The notes: generated from the sequence alone by a model not told the origin. A stretch of DNA of 64,000 nucleotides from Aspidapion aeneum (GCA_963576565.1 OY755047.1:8402931-8466930), one strand, 5' to 3'; shown: positions 21,692-33,690, counted from the stretch's first letter. Numbers and translations: made by a program.

Positions 21692-23020
21692 TTCTGCCTA
21701 ACGACATCATATTTCACCTTCAATGAACAAATTTATGAACAGATCGATGGAGTATCAATGGGTAGCCCTTTATCTCCAGTGATTGCGAACTTTTTCATGG
21801 AGAAACTAGAAGAGAAGGCGTTGAATAATGCCCCTCATAAACCCAAAGTCTGGTTTCGATATGTAGATGACACTTTTGTCGTTTGGCCTTATGGTAGAGA
21901 CAGCCTTAATGAATTTCTCAACCACATTAACAGCATACACCCCAGTATACAATTTACAATGGAAACAGAGAACAACAGAAAATTAGCATTCCTTGACGTA
22001 CTAGTAACGAGGAAAGAGGGACGACTAGGACATACCGTATACAGAAAACCTACTCACACAGACCGCTACCTAAACAACACATCTAACCACCACCCGTGCC
22101 AACGAAAAGGGGTAATAAGAACATTGGTAGAAAGGGCGAAAAGAATCTGCGAACCAGAACATCTAGACAAAGAATTAAACCATCTTAAAAACGCCCTCGT
22201 AGCAAATGGATACACTCAAAGCGACATAGATAAATGTATACGACCAAAGCCGAGCACTAGAAGTAACAGTAGCGGTGGACTGAGCAGCCGTGAAGTTACT
22301 TCAAGAGCCTTTCTGCTCTACATCCCTAGAGTGACAGATAGGATCGGACGTATTCTGGGAAAACACAACATAAAAACGATCTTCAAGCCATCTAAGAAGA
22401 TCGAGAACCACCTCAGATCTGCGAAGGATATAAGGAACCCACTAAGTTCTTCGGGGGTATACCGCATTCCCTGTACCTGTGGAAGTGTCTACATCGGAAC
22501 AACCAAACGGTCCGTAAACACAAGAATCAAAGAACACAAAGCCAACTGTCGACTCGGACATACGGAAAAATCCGCAGTTGCAGACCACACACTAAACAAT
22601 GAAGACCACCGAATAAAATTCGAAGACACACAAGTTCTCTGCGCTTCCTCTTCATACTATCCAAGACTTTATAGAGAAGCAATCGAAATTCATAAACACC
22701 AGCAGAACTTCAACAGATCTGAAGAAACTCTTAAAATTAACAGAACATGGGTACCGGTTCTTAAAAACACTAAACGGCTCGCTTACAATAACAAAACTGA
22801 ATCAAGGGAATGTGACCAATCACCGACCAGCTCTGATATACGCCCCGCCCACCATAGCGTATATAACCTGCGCCCGCGACAGACTAACCACCAGTCTTCG
22901 AGAAGCCGACTCGAGATGGCGAAACGTCGAGAACGAATTTCCAACGACGACGGCCGAACAGCCCGAAAGCACACCCACCATTGGACAATGGCCGCGAAAG
23001 CCTTTCACAATTTGTCATAT
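21692..23020 (+). CDS. Penelope-like retroelement: reverse transcriptase 3' half plus GIY-YIG endonuclease
   Basis: The frame is open from about 21692 to TGA 23045-23047 (first ATG 21758; numbering from there). GSPLSPVIANFFME (residues 2-15) and YVDD at 35-38 are the catalytic heart of a Penelope-type reverse transcriptase. LAFLDVLVTR follows at 77-85. At 233-257 the GIY-YIG nuclease appears: GVYRIPC, VYIGTTKR with CXC between, then the catalytic Arg in NTRIKEH, and a Glu in YREAIEIHKH. This RT plus GIY-YIG order is specific to Penelope-like elements. The N-terminal half of the RT is missing (5' truncation). The last residues (SYLTYLKLFF) come from flanking host repeat, so the element ends near 23010-23020. 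The copy has no internal stop, so it is fairly young. It cannot act on its own. Confidence 0.92.
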
Positions 23021-24490
23021 TTGACCTATCTAAAACTCTTCTTTTGAATAAGCTACGAAACTCAAACTTTGCACAGTCGTAGATCTTCATAGGGTTAACA
23101 ACACCTCCAAACTGATAGGGTAGGTTGTTGAAAAAGTCCAATCTGGAAGTACAGAAGAAGTTTGATGATTTGTATACATGACTAAGTGAGTGAGTTGCAA
23201 TTTCGACGTTTTTTGAAATTTCGTAACTACTTTACTACTTTATGGAAGTCCATGATATTTGGAGGTGTTAAAGTCAAAGCTACTCTCAAGAAGGGGCATT
23301 ATACTGATAGGGTAGGTTGTTGAAAAAGTCCAATCCTTCTTTAAAATTATTTATAACCTACGCGTTTCGAACTAAACGTTCATCATCAGGGCTTAGGAAC
23401 CGCAACACAGGAAATTATCACAAAGTGCCCAATTTCGTCTGCCTGAACATATAAAAACATAAAAAGTAAAATACAAACTACAAGATTTCTTAAAACAAAC
23501 AAAATTATTAAAAAACTATTATTATTATTTTTTTAAAAAATAATTTTGTGTTAGCTCCCGCTAAAATTTCGCGGTTGTTTGTAAATTTTTAAAACCACAC
23601 AATTGGATGAAAGGACAGAGTGCATTTGCGCATTTTGGACATGCGCACCAAAATCAGAGAGATCCTTTGTCAATCGCCTCGAGAAATGTCGTGTTAATTT
23701 CGTTCTCCAACTATTTCAAATTTCTACACCTCAAAGTGCTCGATTTTGGTGTACTGAAGCATAGAACTAGAAACTTCAGCCCTTCAGCTACGTGGTGACA
23801 TCATTAGATCCAATCAGGGGCCCCTTGGAAGTGGATAAATTGGCTGCAAACTGGTGAGTGCCTTTGTTTCTGATTGCCGTTGTGTGGCACAACAATTAAC
23901 CTATGGACGTTTGATTATTTCGTAATTTCATATCAATATATTTATGTTTGTTCGCGCTTCATTTAATTAAAATATTTACAGTCCATTGCAGTTATCGTTT
24001 TTCTTACTGCGGGCATAACATAAGTTACATATATGTTCCTTTCGAGCCGAATTATTTTAAATTTACTCCATACCACGGTATTGATCGGTCGGCCATTATT
24101 TTCACGCCGAAAACAAGGCGGCCTTGAATTTTTTGTTTTAAGAAATCTTGTAGTTTGTGTTTTACTTTTTGTGTTTTTATATGTTCAGGCAGACGAAATT
24201 GGGCACTTTGTGATAATTTCCTGTGTTGCGGTTCCTAAGCCCTAATGATGAACGTTTAGTTCGAAACGCGTAGACTATAAATAATTTTAAAGAAGGATTG
24301 GACTTTTTCAATAACCTACCCTATCAGTATAATGCCCCTTCTTGAGAGTAGCTTAGACTTTAACACCTCCAAATATCATGGACTTCCATAAAGTAGTAAA
24401 GTAGTTACGAAATTTCAAAAAACGTCGAAATTGCAACTCACTTACTTAGTCATGTATACAAATCATCAAACTTCTTCTGTACTTCCAGAC
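23021..24490. repeat. 1.35-kb palindrome inside a dispersed repeat
   Basis: The arms 23141-23500 and about 24150-24490 are inverted copies, including the repeat flank (ATGACTAAGTGAGTGAGTTG and its complement). The inner parts read TGATAGGGTAGGTTGTTG and CGCGTTTCGAAC...TCATCATCAGGG, with their complements. The loop, 23500-24150, has no convincing gene; the small frames at 23607 and 24033 are unremarkable. Each arm has a CTGATGA...GAAACGCG motif (see findings). Confidence 0.8.
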
Positions 24491-24990
24491 ATGCTACAAA
24501 GCTGAAATTTGGCAGACTGATAGAAATTATGACCAAACCCTTGGAAAAGATCAAAAAACCCCGAAATTCTAATTTACTCCCCTCCCCTATACATGTAAAG
24601 TTATGTAAAATTAATATTACCCACTTCCAAAAGCGTTAGAGAGCTGAGCTTTGGCAGACTGAGACTGAGAAATATGATAAAACTATAGAAAAAAAATTTA
24701 AAACCCCAAAATTTTAATTAACTTCCCTCCCCCATAAATATAAAGTTATGTAAAAGTAATATTGCACACTTCCAGAAATGCTAGAGAGCTGAGCTTTGGA
24801 AGCCTGATAGAAACTATGATAAAACTATAGGAAAACATTTAAAAACACCAAAGTTTTAATTTATTTCCTTCCTACAAATGGAAAGTTATGTAAAAGTAAC
24901 ATTGCCCAGTTCCAAGAACGTAGAGAGCTAAGCTTTAGAAGGCTGATAGGAACTATAATAACACCATAGGAAATAATTATAAATACTCTA
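24491..24990. repeat. ~142-bp tandem repeat, four diverged units
   Basis: GCTGA(A/G)(A/C)TTTGG.AG recurs at 24501, 24643, 24788 and 24928. Each unit also carries AACTATGATAAAACTATAG-like and AAGTTATGTAAAAGTAA-like segments. One unit of the family lies at 42565-42650, next to another retrotransposon. Confidence 0.85.
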
Positions 24991-25176
24991 ATTTTTTATG
25001 CGCCCTATTGGTTGCCATTCTAGGACCTGCTTTGGTAATCTTTCGTCGTTCATCCGTCGTACATGACCGTACCATATCAGTTGCCTTTTAGTGATGCCAG
25101 CTGTTCTGCATCCCTCGATTCTCATTTTTCCTTTTATGATTTTTTTCTTATATGATCTGTTCTAGATATTCTTATT

Positions 25177-26210
25177 GGGTCGCGGTTCGTTTGTCGAAAA
25201 CACGTTTATCGAAAACATCTTTATCGAAGACATTTTGATCGAAAATCTTAATTTCGAATGACATTTTGATCGAATAATGCTTTAATCGAAAACTTTTTTA
25301 TCGAATACAACTTTTTCGAATGACTTTTTAATCGAAAACTGTGCATGCAAGTGCTGAAAAATAATGGAATTTCCTTCGACAGGTCGCCGGTTTGGCTTCA
25401 CAAGCACATTTAAAAATAATTGTCGGTATTGACGATTGTAAATGAAAAGTTACGATACATATTGAATTTTATATGAAAAGGCACCTACCTCGGACTCTCT
25501 TGCGGCTCCAGTCAGCGTTTAAACGTCCAGTTTTTCACCTCAAAATTCACTTTTTTGGGAACGTGATTTTTCTAGTGTCTTGTTGTGACGGTGGTTCTTT
25601 GCACACTCATCGCGGCGCTGCTTCTCCGCACACTCATCGCGGCGCTGCTTCTCCGCGCACGTGTGCGGTGCCGTAAAAACCCATATGCATATTTTTGAGC
25701 GCGAAAATTTAAATTATTTTAAACGCGCAGAAAAGGAAAAGAAAATGAAAAATAGGAAATTCATTGCTTGCACCAACAAAAACATTTTTAAAATATCTGA
25801 AAGTTATCCAAATATGCCGGCGGCCTGCGTTATGCGGCCCGCATATTTGTAAACGACGTCCATGATTGCGATTCGGTTGTAGCCCGAACGCTGCCGTAAC
25901 CGTGTCAATGAAGCCCTATTCTACATTGACACGGTTCGGTTACGTTGGCGATCAATTGACAATGGTTAGGTTCCACATTCTCTAGGATCCCGGGAAAGAG
26001 GTCAGGAGAGTATGTTTTAAAAAAATATATGATTTTCGATTAAATTGTTATTCGATAAAAGTGCCATTCGAAATTAAGATTTTCGATCAAAATGTCATTC
26101 GAAATTAAGATTTTCGATCAAAATGTCATTCGAAATTAAGATTTTCGATCAAAATGTCTTCGATAAAGATGTTTTCGATAAACGTGTTTTCGACAAACGA
26201 ACCGCGACCC
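25177..26210. mobile_element. Foldback element with 9-bp target duplication (Mutator-like?)
   Basis: The ends GGGTCGCGGTTCGTTTGTCG and exact complement are inverted over at least 100 bases. They are built of repeated TCGAAAAC / ATCGAAGACATTTTGATCG phrases. ATTCTTATT (25168-25176) and ATTCTCATT (26211-26219) flank it: a 9-base duplication with one difference, and the uninterrupted relative at 27665-27680 has ATTCTCATT once. Nine-base duplications fit Mutator-like elements. The interior (about 25380-25990) is less AT-rich and includes a 27-bp direct repeat at 25604-25658. The frames 25473-25676 and 25661-25852 show no known domain. No transposase is visible. Confidence 0.85.
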
Positions 26211-26482
26211 ATTCTCATTGATCTTATTGCATCGATTTCGACACTTTCTATTTTTGTTTTGTATTTTTCTGTTACGCGTCAAGTCTCTATTCCATACAAC
26301 AGCATGTTTTTAATCATTAATGCTCCTTTTCATTTTTGATTCCCAGAAATTATTTCTGGATTAAACTGATATATGTCATTAATTTTATTAACTTGGCAAA
26401 AAATTGCCCACAGAAGCTTCACGCTTAACTTCGCTGAGTATAAAATAAAGTCCTTTTTATTTATTTATTTATTAGACACTTA

Positions 26483-26744
26483 TTGGAATAAAACCTAACC
26501 TTATTTTTAAATCGACACTATGGTGACAGATTTACATATAAAAAACAGCTGCTCTCCTTCAAAATTCGGCCTTTGTGTATTTAAAAACCGGATTTATTAG
26601 TGTCGGTATTTATTAAATAAACGTTAGCGTCTTCATTATTAAATTTGGCTTTGGTATGTCAATTTTAAGAAGTCAGCTGTTAGTTTTCTGTGTAAATGTG
26701 TCAAAATAAAGTCGAGTCTAAAATAAAGTCAGGTTGTATTCCAA
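26483..26744. mobile_element. 262-bp TA-flanked MITE, copy 2
   Basis: It has the same ends and same length as 10149-10410, with TA on both sides (26481-26482, 26745-26746). The two copies differ by scattered substitutions. Confidence 0.85.
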
Positions 26745-26945
26745 TAAGTCCCTATTGTTTCCTATATGTTAAATTTTACATACTTTTTTTATCTCTCTGC
26801 TCTATAAAATACTGTTAAGACATCCAATAACCTTTTTTGTTTTTCCTATTCTTTTTTCCAGTTCTTTATAGTCTGTTCCTGTCTTATCAAATGTGACAAC
26901 CAAGTATACATACTCCTTGCATGGAGATATTGTTTGTCCATTGTC

Positions 26946-27358
26946 TAGTTCAAACTCACTTGATTCGTTTCCAATACGTAAGTACTGTGTGCATTATTAT
27001 TGTATGTTTTTTTAATCGATATGTAATTAGAGAAACTAGTTACTAGGTACGTATTTCTTGAGGCAGTCATTAGGTTGTTATGTATACAAATGTATCATTT
27101 CCATTTTTAATAACAATCACAGAATAACGAGGGCCCTGGAGCCAAGGAAATAATTCTTCGTAGAAACCGTTTTTCTTACAACCAGAAACGCAACGGAGCA
27201 GCTGATATTTAGGTGAATTTATTTCTTAACTACAGCTATTACCCGCATGTATCGCTTCATAAATTTTTTATGTTTGGAACGAAAAAAAAACGGCAAATTG
27301 ATCTAGATTTATAGTCGGGTTTTAAAAGGAGTTTTGCGAATACTACTACTATGTCGGT
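26946..27358. other. No gene seen
   Basis: The spacer between two RTE-like remnants has nothing recognisable. Confidence 0.35.
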
Positions 27359-27996
27359 TTAGAACGTTTTTCTACGTTGTTCGACGCCTATTCTCCACCT
27401 CCTTCTATCCTGACAATCATCTTCTGTCAGATTTTTTTGACTCATTGATCTTTGTATTGATTGTTGCCATTCTAGTTTAGGACGCCCTCTTTTTTTGCGT
27501 CCCATTGGTTGCCAATCTAGGACCTGCTTTGGTAATCTTTCGTTGGTCATCCGTTGTACATGGCCGTACCATATCAGTTGTCTTTTAGTGATGTCATCCG
27601 TTATGCTTCCCTCGATTCCCATTCTTTCTTTTATCTTCATTTCTTATGTGATCTGTTCTAGATATTCTCATTGATCTTCTTATTGCATTTATTTCGACAC
27701 TTTTCATTTTTGTTTTGCATTTTTCTGTTACGCGACAAGTCTCTATTCTATACAACTGCGTGCTTTTCACCATTTTTTATCTCTCTGCTCCATAAAATAC
27801 TGTTAAGACATCCAATAACCTTTTTTGCGTTTACTATTCTTTTTTCCAGTTCTTTACAGTCTGTTCCTGTCTTATCAAATGTGACACCCAAGTATACATA
27901 CTCATTGCATGGAGATATTGTTTGTCCATTGTATTCTGCTTGATAGGCTGCGCACCAAACCAAACACACAAAAACAAAAAAAAAACGTGGACTCAT
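27359..27996 (-). pseudogene. RTE-like retrotransposon, C-terminal part, frameshifted
   Basis: The upstream minus frame (27996-27748) has YNGQTISPCNEYVYLGVTFD and ELEKRIVNAKKVIGCLNSIL, the region after the palm. The second (27640-27359) has DDITKRQLIWYGHVQRM, LPKQVLDWQP, KKRGRPKLEW and WRIGVEQRRKTF to the stop. They are in different phases, so a shift lies between about 27640 and 27748. It is related to, but distinct from, 10904-12322. The 5' part is missing before about 27945. Confidence 0.85.
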
Positions 27997-29600
27997 CTCA
28001 GAAGCTCACGCAACCCAACCAAACCCGTTTGCTTGATGAATACCCAACAAGTTATTTTATTTATTTTTATCTTGTAGGTGCTTTTTTTATATTCATGATT
28101 CTTAAACAATGAAGCCATTGTTTTGGAGCCCTCGGTTATAGGCTCGTAAATTGGTTTACGTGTGACTAAGACTCGGTGAATTTTAGTGTAACTGTTCTAG
28201 TTTTTTATTAATTTTTTAGTCACCAAAAATATATATGGACATTCGAAAATCGTATTTTTTTTCAGATGCTAGACCACTGCAAACAAGAGGAAAATATGAT
28301 CGCCCCCAGTAGAAATAATCGGATAGAACAATTCGCCGCGGCCGATTCGCCGCGGTTCGATTCGCCGCGGGGACAATTTGCCGCCGACAAGGTTGCAATT
28401 TTTTACTTTGTGTAGTAAACATATTTATGAAAAAATATTTTCATTTTATAAACCAGTTTTTGGTAAACTTGCTTTGTGAAAAAGTATTATTTTATAAAAA
28501 AAGTTATTTTTATTTGATTAGTTTTTCGGAAACTTTTTTTTTAAATATTTATTTTCAAAAAAAAATTTTTGTAACATTTTTTTTTGTTCTTTTTATTAGT
28601 TTTTGTAAAAACTACTTAAATTCCGGTCAGAATAAAATGAGGCGGAAAAGAGATGGCTTCAATTAGCACTATCTTTCTCTGTCCACTGGGGTGCTATAAT
28701 TTTTTAATTTATTATTATTAGGTATTAATTTTACATTTTACTCATAAGCCTTTTTTTTGCTGGAAAACTCCATACCTTATTTCTCTTAAAAAGAAATATT
28801 TTTTTCAAAACTTTTATACTTATTATATTAGATAGGTACCTACCTATTTCATTAGGCAGGTGCGTACGAATCTAGAAACCTAAAAAAATACCAATTGACT
28901 TTCTTAAAAATTGCAAAAATCCAAAACCATTCGTTATATCTTCAAAATTGGAACTCCACACAGTTTTGATTAAAAAATTAACAAAGTGTAAATGATACGC
29001 CACTGTTTCTGTTTGAAATTTAGAATGTGTATGAAACGTGCCTAGTCATCATGTTTGATCCCAGCGATAATAATAGAAGCCTAATAAAAGGGTGTAAATT
29101 GTGAACGGACCGGAGTCTAATTATGCCAGCGGTAACAATAGAAACCTAATTAAATTATGTAAATTATGAACGGGCTGGAGTCGATTTCGTTAAACGTACG
29201 CAAATTGTCCTCTACCCAGAAATAATCTACTAGGTTTGATATTATTTCCCTCTGTATTTTATTTATTTTTATTAAACATTTTATTATAAAAATGTTATAA
29301 AATAAATTGAAATTTTCTTTAGGTTATAACTTTTTAATAATTATTTTGTTATTTAGGTTTTTATGGGCGGTGCGGTATAAACAATTTTTTTTTTAATGAA
29401 ATTCAACAAAAGCAATAATAATTTTAATCTTCAAGGTGAGCTTGTGAGCATTTTTTTTTCAATGTCAAAGTCAAAACAGATAAATACCCATTACACATAC
29501 AATAAATAATTGCAAGAAAATATAAGATAATTATTTATATTAATAACTGCTGTATATAAATATAGGTATTACATTTGTTTAGCTCACACCTACATAAATA
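27997..29600. other. No gene; dispersed repeats
   Basis: A GC-rich cluster at 28330-28385 contains four ATTCGCCGCGG / ATTTGCCGCCG phrases, like those at 61404-61455. Two copies of the AATTATGAACGGGCTGGAG repeat lie at 29076-29200. Otherwise T- and A-rich sequence; the open frames there are compositional. Confidence 0.45.
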
Positions 29601-29815
29601 CAGTGAAACCTCCTATAAGCGGACATTCGCGGTTACGTCGATTTTGTCCGCTTATTGGAGGTGTCCGCTTAAGAGAAAGAACTGCGAAATTTTAATATAT
29701 ATTTATTAACAATTTCCGCTGCTTGAGTTTTTCCGAGATTAAATTTTTTAGCGATCTTTCGTGCTGATGGATTTTCCTTCTTCGAAACGTTAACAACTTC
29801 CTTTTTTTCAATGGG
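29601..29815 (-). pseudogene. pogo/Tigger-type transposon fragment
   Basis: CAGTGAAACCTCCTATAAGC at 29601, preceded by TA, is a pogo-type terminal repeat. On the minus strand, upstream of it, lies a piece of the N-terminal DNA-binding helix-turn-helix (CENP-B/Tigger type): KPIEKKEVVNVSKKEN, ARKIAKKFNLGKTQAAEIVN. The reading runs straight from this N-terminal piece into the terminal repeat, so the DDE catalytic part has been deleted. The start is lost where the 630-bp tandem array begins (29815). Confidence 0.75.
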
Positions 29816-32800
29816 TTTTAACGCGAATTTCACATCGAATTGAAGGTGAAAATTTTCTCTATACGTTGAATGGCTCAAAAAGTCATAATCTACTCAAAAA
29901 TGATCAAAAAATAAAGTGTCTCGTCTCAAAAAAAGGCAATTTATAAAATGTGCAAAAATATTGGTTTGTAAAGAAGTTAATTAGGAATAAATCGAAAATA
30001 AAAAATATCTTTTAACACGCCGTATCTCGGTTATTTTTAACTTTTCAATTATTGAGTGTGTCCAAATCTTAATATTTTTTTTTTAACCAAGGAATTTACA
30101 TTTTTAATATGTATACTATTAGTTTTCGCTCACCCTGTAGGTATATTATTGAAAACGATATAAAGACAATTGAATTAAAATAATCAGGACCAATTATTGA
30201 ATTCAAAATGGCCGCCATCTTACCTAAACACACACGTCGCCAATTCATCCATCTTGGGTAAAATTAGACACACACATGTATTAATCCTTTAAACAAAGTC
30301 ACAAAAACCCCTAAAACTAGTTAATCCCATCCAATATGGGGCTCTATCCACCTCTATACGCTCTATATATTCAAAAATCCCACCCTAAAGGAAAATTATT
30401 TTATTCCCTAGGTTGTTTTTTTCAAAATTTCCCGGGGTGTTCAATCGATTTTAACGCCAATTTCACATCGAAATGACGGTGAAAATTTTCTCTATGCGTT
30501 GGGCTGCTCAAAAAGTCATAATCTGCTCAAAAATCGTTCACAATAATCAAAAAAAAAGTGTCTCGTCTCAAAAAAACGCAACTTATAAAATGTACAAAAA
30601 TACTGGTTTGTAAAGAAGTTAATTAAAAAAAATTCAAAATAAAAAATATCTTTTAACACCCTGTATCTGGGATATTTTTAACTTTTGAATTATTAAGTGT
30701 GTCCAAATCTTAATATTTTTTTTTAACCAAGGAATTTACAGTTTTATTTTGTATACTATCAGTTTTCGACCACCCTGTAGGTATATTATTGAAAACGATA
30801 TAAAAACAATTGAATTAAAATAATTAGGACCAATTATTGAATTCAAAATGGCCGCCATCTTACCTAAACACACACGTCGCCAATTCGTCCATCTTGGGTA
30901 AAATTAGACACACACATTTATTAATCCTTTTAACAAAGTCACAAAAATCCGTAAAACTAGTTAATCCAATCCAATATGGGGCTCTATCCTGCTCTATACG
31001 TTCTATATATTCAAAAATCCCACCCTAAAGGAAAATTATTTTATTCCCTAGGTTGTTTTTTTCAAAATTTCCCGGGGTGTTCAATCGATTTTAATGCCAA
31101 TTTCACATCGAATTGAAGGTGAAAAGTTTCCCAACGCGTTGCGCTGCTCAAAAAGTTATAACCTGCTCAAAAACCGTTCAAAATAATCAAAAAGAAAGTG
31201 TCTCGTCTCAAAAAAACGCAACTTATAAAATGTACAAAAATACTGGTTTGTAAAGGAGTTAATTAAGAAAATCGAAAATAAAAAATATCTTTTAAAACCC
31301 TGTATCTCGGTTATTTTTAACTTTTCAATTATTAAGTGTGTTCAAACCTTAATATTTTTTTTAACCAAGGAATTTACAGTTTTATTTTGTATACTATCAG
31401 TTTTCGACCACCCTGTAGGTATATTATTGAAAACGATATAAAGACAATTGAATTAAAATAATCAGGACCAATTATTGAATTCAAAATGGCCGCCATCTTA
31501 CCTAAACACACATGTCGCCAATTCATCCATCTTGGGTAAAATTAGACACACACATGTATTAATCCTTTAAACAAAGTCACAAAAACCCCTAAAACTAGTT
31601 AATCCCATCCAATATGGGGCTCTATCCACCTCTATACGCTCTATATATTTAAAAATCCCACCCTAAAGGAAAATTATTTTATTCCCTAGGTTGTTTTTTT
31701 CAAAATTTCCCGGGGTGGTCAATCGATTTTAACGCCAATTTCACATCGAAATGAAGGTGAAAATTTTCTCTATGCGTTGGGCTGCTCAAAAAGTCATAAT
31801 CTGCTCAAAAATCGTTCAAAATAATAAAAAAAAAAGTGTCTCGTCTCAAAAAAACGCAACTTATAAAATGTACAAAACTACTGGTTTGTAAAGAAGTTAA
31901 TTAAAAAAATTCAAAATAAAAAATATCTTTTATCTGGGATATTTTTAAGTTTTGAGTTATTAAGTGTGTCCAAATCTTAATATTTTTTTTTAACCAAGGA
32001 ATTTACAGTTTTATTTTGTATACTATCAGTTTTCGACCACCCTGTAGGTATATTATTGAAAACGATATAAAAACAATTGAATTAAAATAATCAGGACCAA
32101 TTATTGAATTCAAAATGGCCGCCATCTTACCTAAACACACACGTCGCCAATTCATCCATCTTGGGTAAAATTAGACACACACATTATTAACAAAGTCACA
32201 AAAACCCCTAAAACTAGTTAATCCAATCCAATATGGGGCTCTATACGCTCTATATATTCAAAAATCCCACCCTAAAGGAAAATTGTTTTATTCCCTAGGT
32301 TGTTTTTTTCAAAATTTTCCGGGTTTTTCAATCGATTTTGACGCAAATTTCAAATCGAATTGAAAGTGAAAATTTTCTCTATGCCTTGGGCTGCTTAAAA
32401 AGTCATAATCTGCTCAAAAATGGCTCAAAATGATCAAAAGAATAAAGTGTCTCGTCTCAAAAAAACGCAACTTATAAAATGTGCAAAAATATTGGTTTGT
32501 AAAGAAGTTAATTAAGAAAATCGAAAATAAAAAAATATCTTTTAACACCCTGTATCTCGGTTATTTTTAACTTTTCAAATATTAAGTGTGTCTAAATCTT
32601 AATATTATTTTTTAACCAAGGAAGATACAGTTTTATTTTGTATACTATTAGTTTTCGCTCACCCTATCGGTATATTATCGAAACGATATAAAAACAATTG
32701 AATTAAAATAATCAGGACCAATTATTGAATTCAAAATGGCCGCCATCTTACCTAAACACACACGTAGTCAATTCATCCATCTTGGGTAAAATTAGACACA

Positions 32801-33690
32801 CACATTTATTAATCCTTTAAACAAAGTCACAAAAATCAGTAAAGCTAGTTATTCCAATCCAATATGGGGCTCTATCCGGCTCTATACGCTCTATATATTC
32901 AAAACTCCCACCCTAGAAGAAAATTATTTTCTCCTCCATGTTGTTTTTTCAAAATTTCTCGGGTTTTTCAATCGATTTTGACGAGAATTTCACATCGAAT
33001 TGAAGGTGAAAATTCTCTTTGCGCGTTGGGTGGCTTAAAAAGTCATAATACGCTCAAAAATGGCTCAAAATAATCAAAAGTGTCTCGTTAAAAAAAAACG
33101 CGTGTGCAAAAATATTGGTTTGTAAAGAAGTTAATTAAGAAAACATCGAAAATAAAAAATATCTTTTAGCACCATGTATCACAGTTATTTTTAACTTTTC
33201 AATTAAGTGTGTCCAAATCTTAATATTCTTTTTTAACCAAGGAATTTACAGTTTTATTTTGTATACTATCAGTTTTCGACCACCCTGTAGGTATATTATT
33301 GAAAACGATATAAAAACAATTGAATTAAAATAATCAGGACCAATTATTGAATTCAAAATGGCCGCCATCTTACCTAAACACACACGTCGCCAATTCATCC
33401 ATCTTGGGTAAAATTAGACACACACATTTATTAATCCTTTAAACAAAGTCACAAAAATCCGTAAAACTAGTTAATCCAATCCAATATGGGGCTCTATCCA
33501 GCTCTATACGCTCTATATACTCAAAAATTCCACCCTAAAGGAAAATTATTTTATTCCCTAGGTTGTTTTTTTCAAAATTTCCCGGGTTTTTCAATCGATT
33601 TTGACCCGAATTTCACATCGAATTGAAGATGAAAATTTTCTCTATGCGTTGGGCTGCTCAAAAAGTCATAATCTGCTCAAAAATGGCTCA
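29815..33690. repeat. ~630-bp tandem repeat, about six copies
   Basis: TCAATCGATTTT starts recur at 30441, 31081, 31719, 32328, 32968 and 33591, spacings 609-640; a partial first unit begins at 29815. Each full unit has AAAATGGCCGCCATCTTACC, CGACCACCCTGTAGGTAT (or CTCACCC variants), and CCAATATGGGGCTCTATCC. Units differ by substitutions and small indels. Open frames inside (for example 30837-31028, 33601-33831) are shared by the repeat and are not genes. Confidence 0.95.

Larger units (their letters stand above)
24991..26945 (-). pseudogene. RTE-like retrotransposon remnant split by two DNA elements
   Basis: The minus-strand blocks 26945-26770, 26480-26211 and 25176-24991 are colinear with the copy at 27359-27996. 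They cover the region after the reverse transcriptase palm and the C-terminal WYGHV-type domain. The blocks are separated by the MITE at 26483-26744 and the foldback element at 25177-26210. The sequence joins cleanly when both are removed. Multiple frame breaks. Confidence 0.75.

Noticed and set aside
22905..22945. GGCGAAACGTCGAG within the Penelope 3' end as a hammerhead
   Set aside because: The CTGANGA box is absent (CTCGAGA) and no stem I pairing was found; it also lies in coding sequence.
22783..23024. Several frames on both strands over the Penelope 3' end
   Set aside because: Shadows of the Penelope coding frame in less AT-rich sequence.
25473..25852. Two open frames inside the foldback element as a transposase
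   Set aside because: The first contains a direct repeat (HTHRGAASP twice) from a 27-bp duplication; no DDE or zinc-finger pattern.
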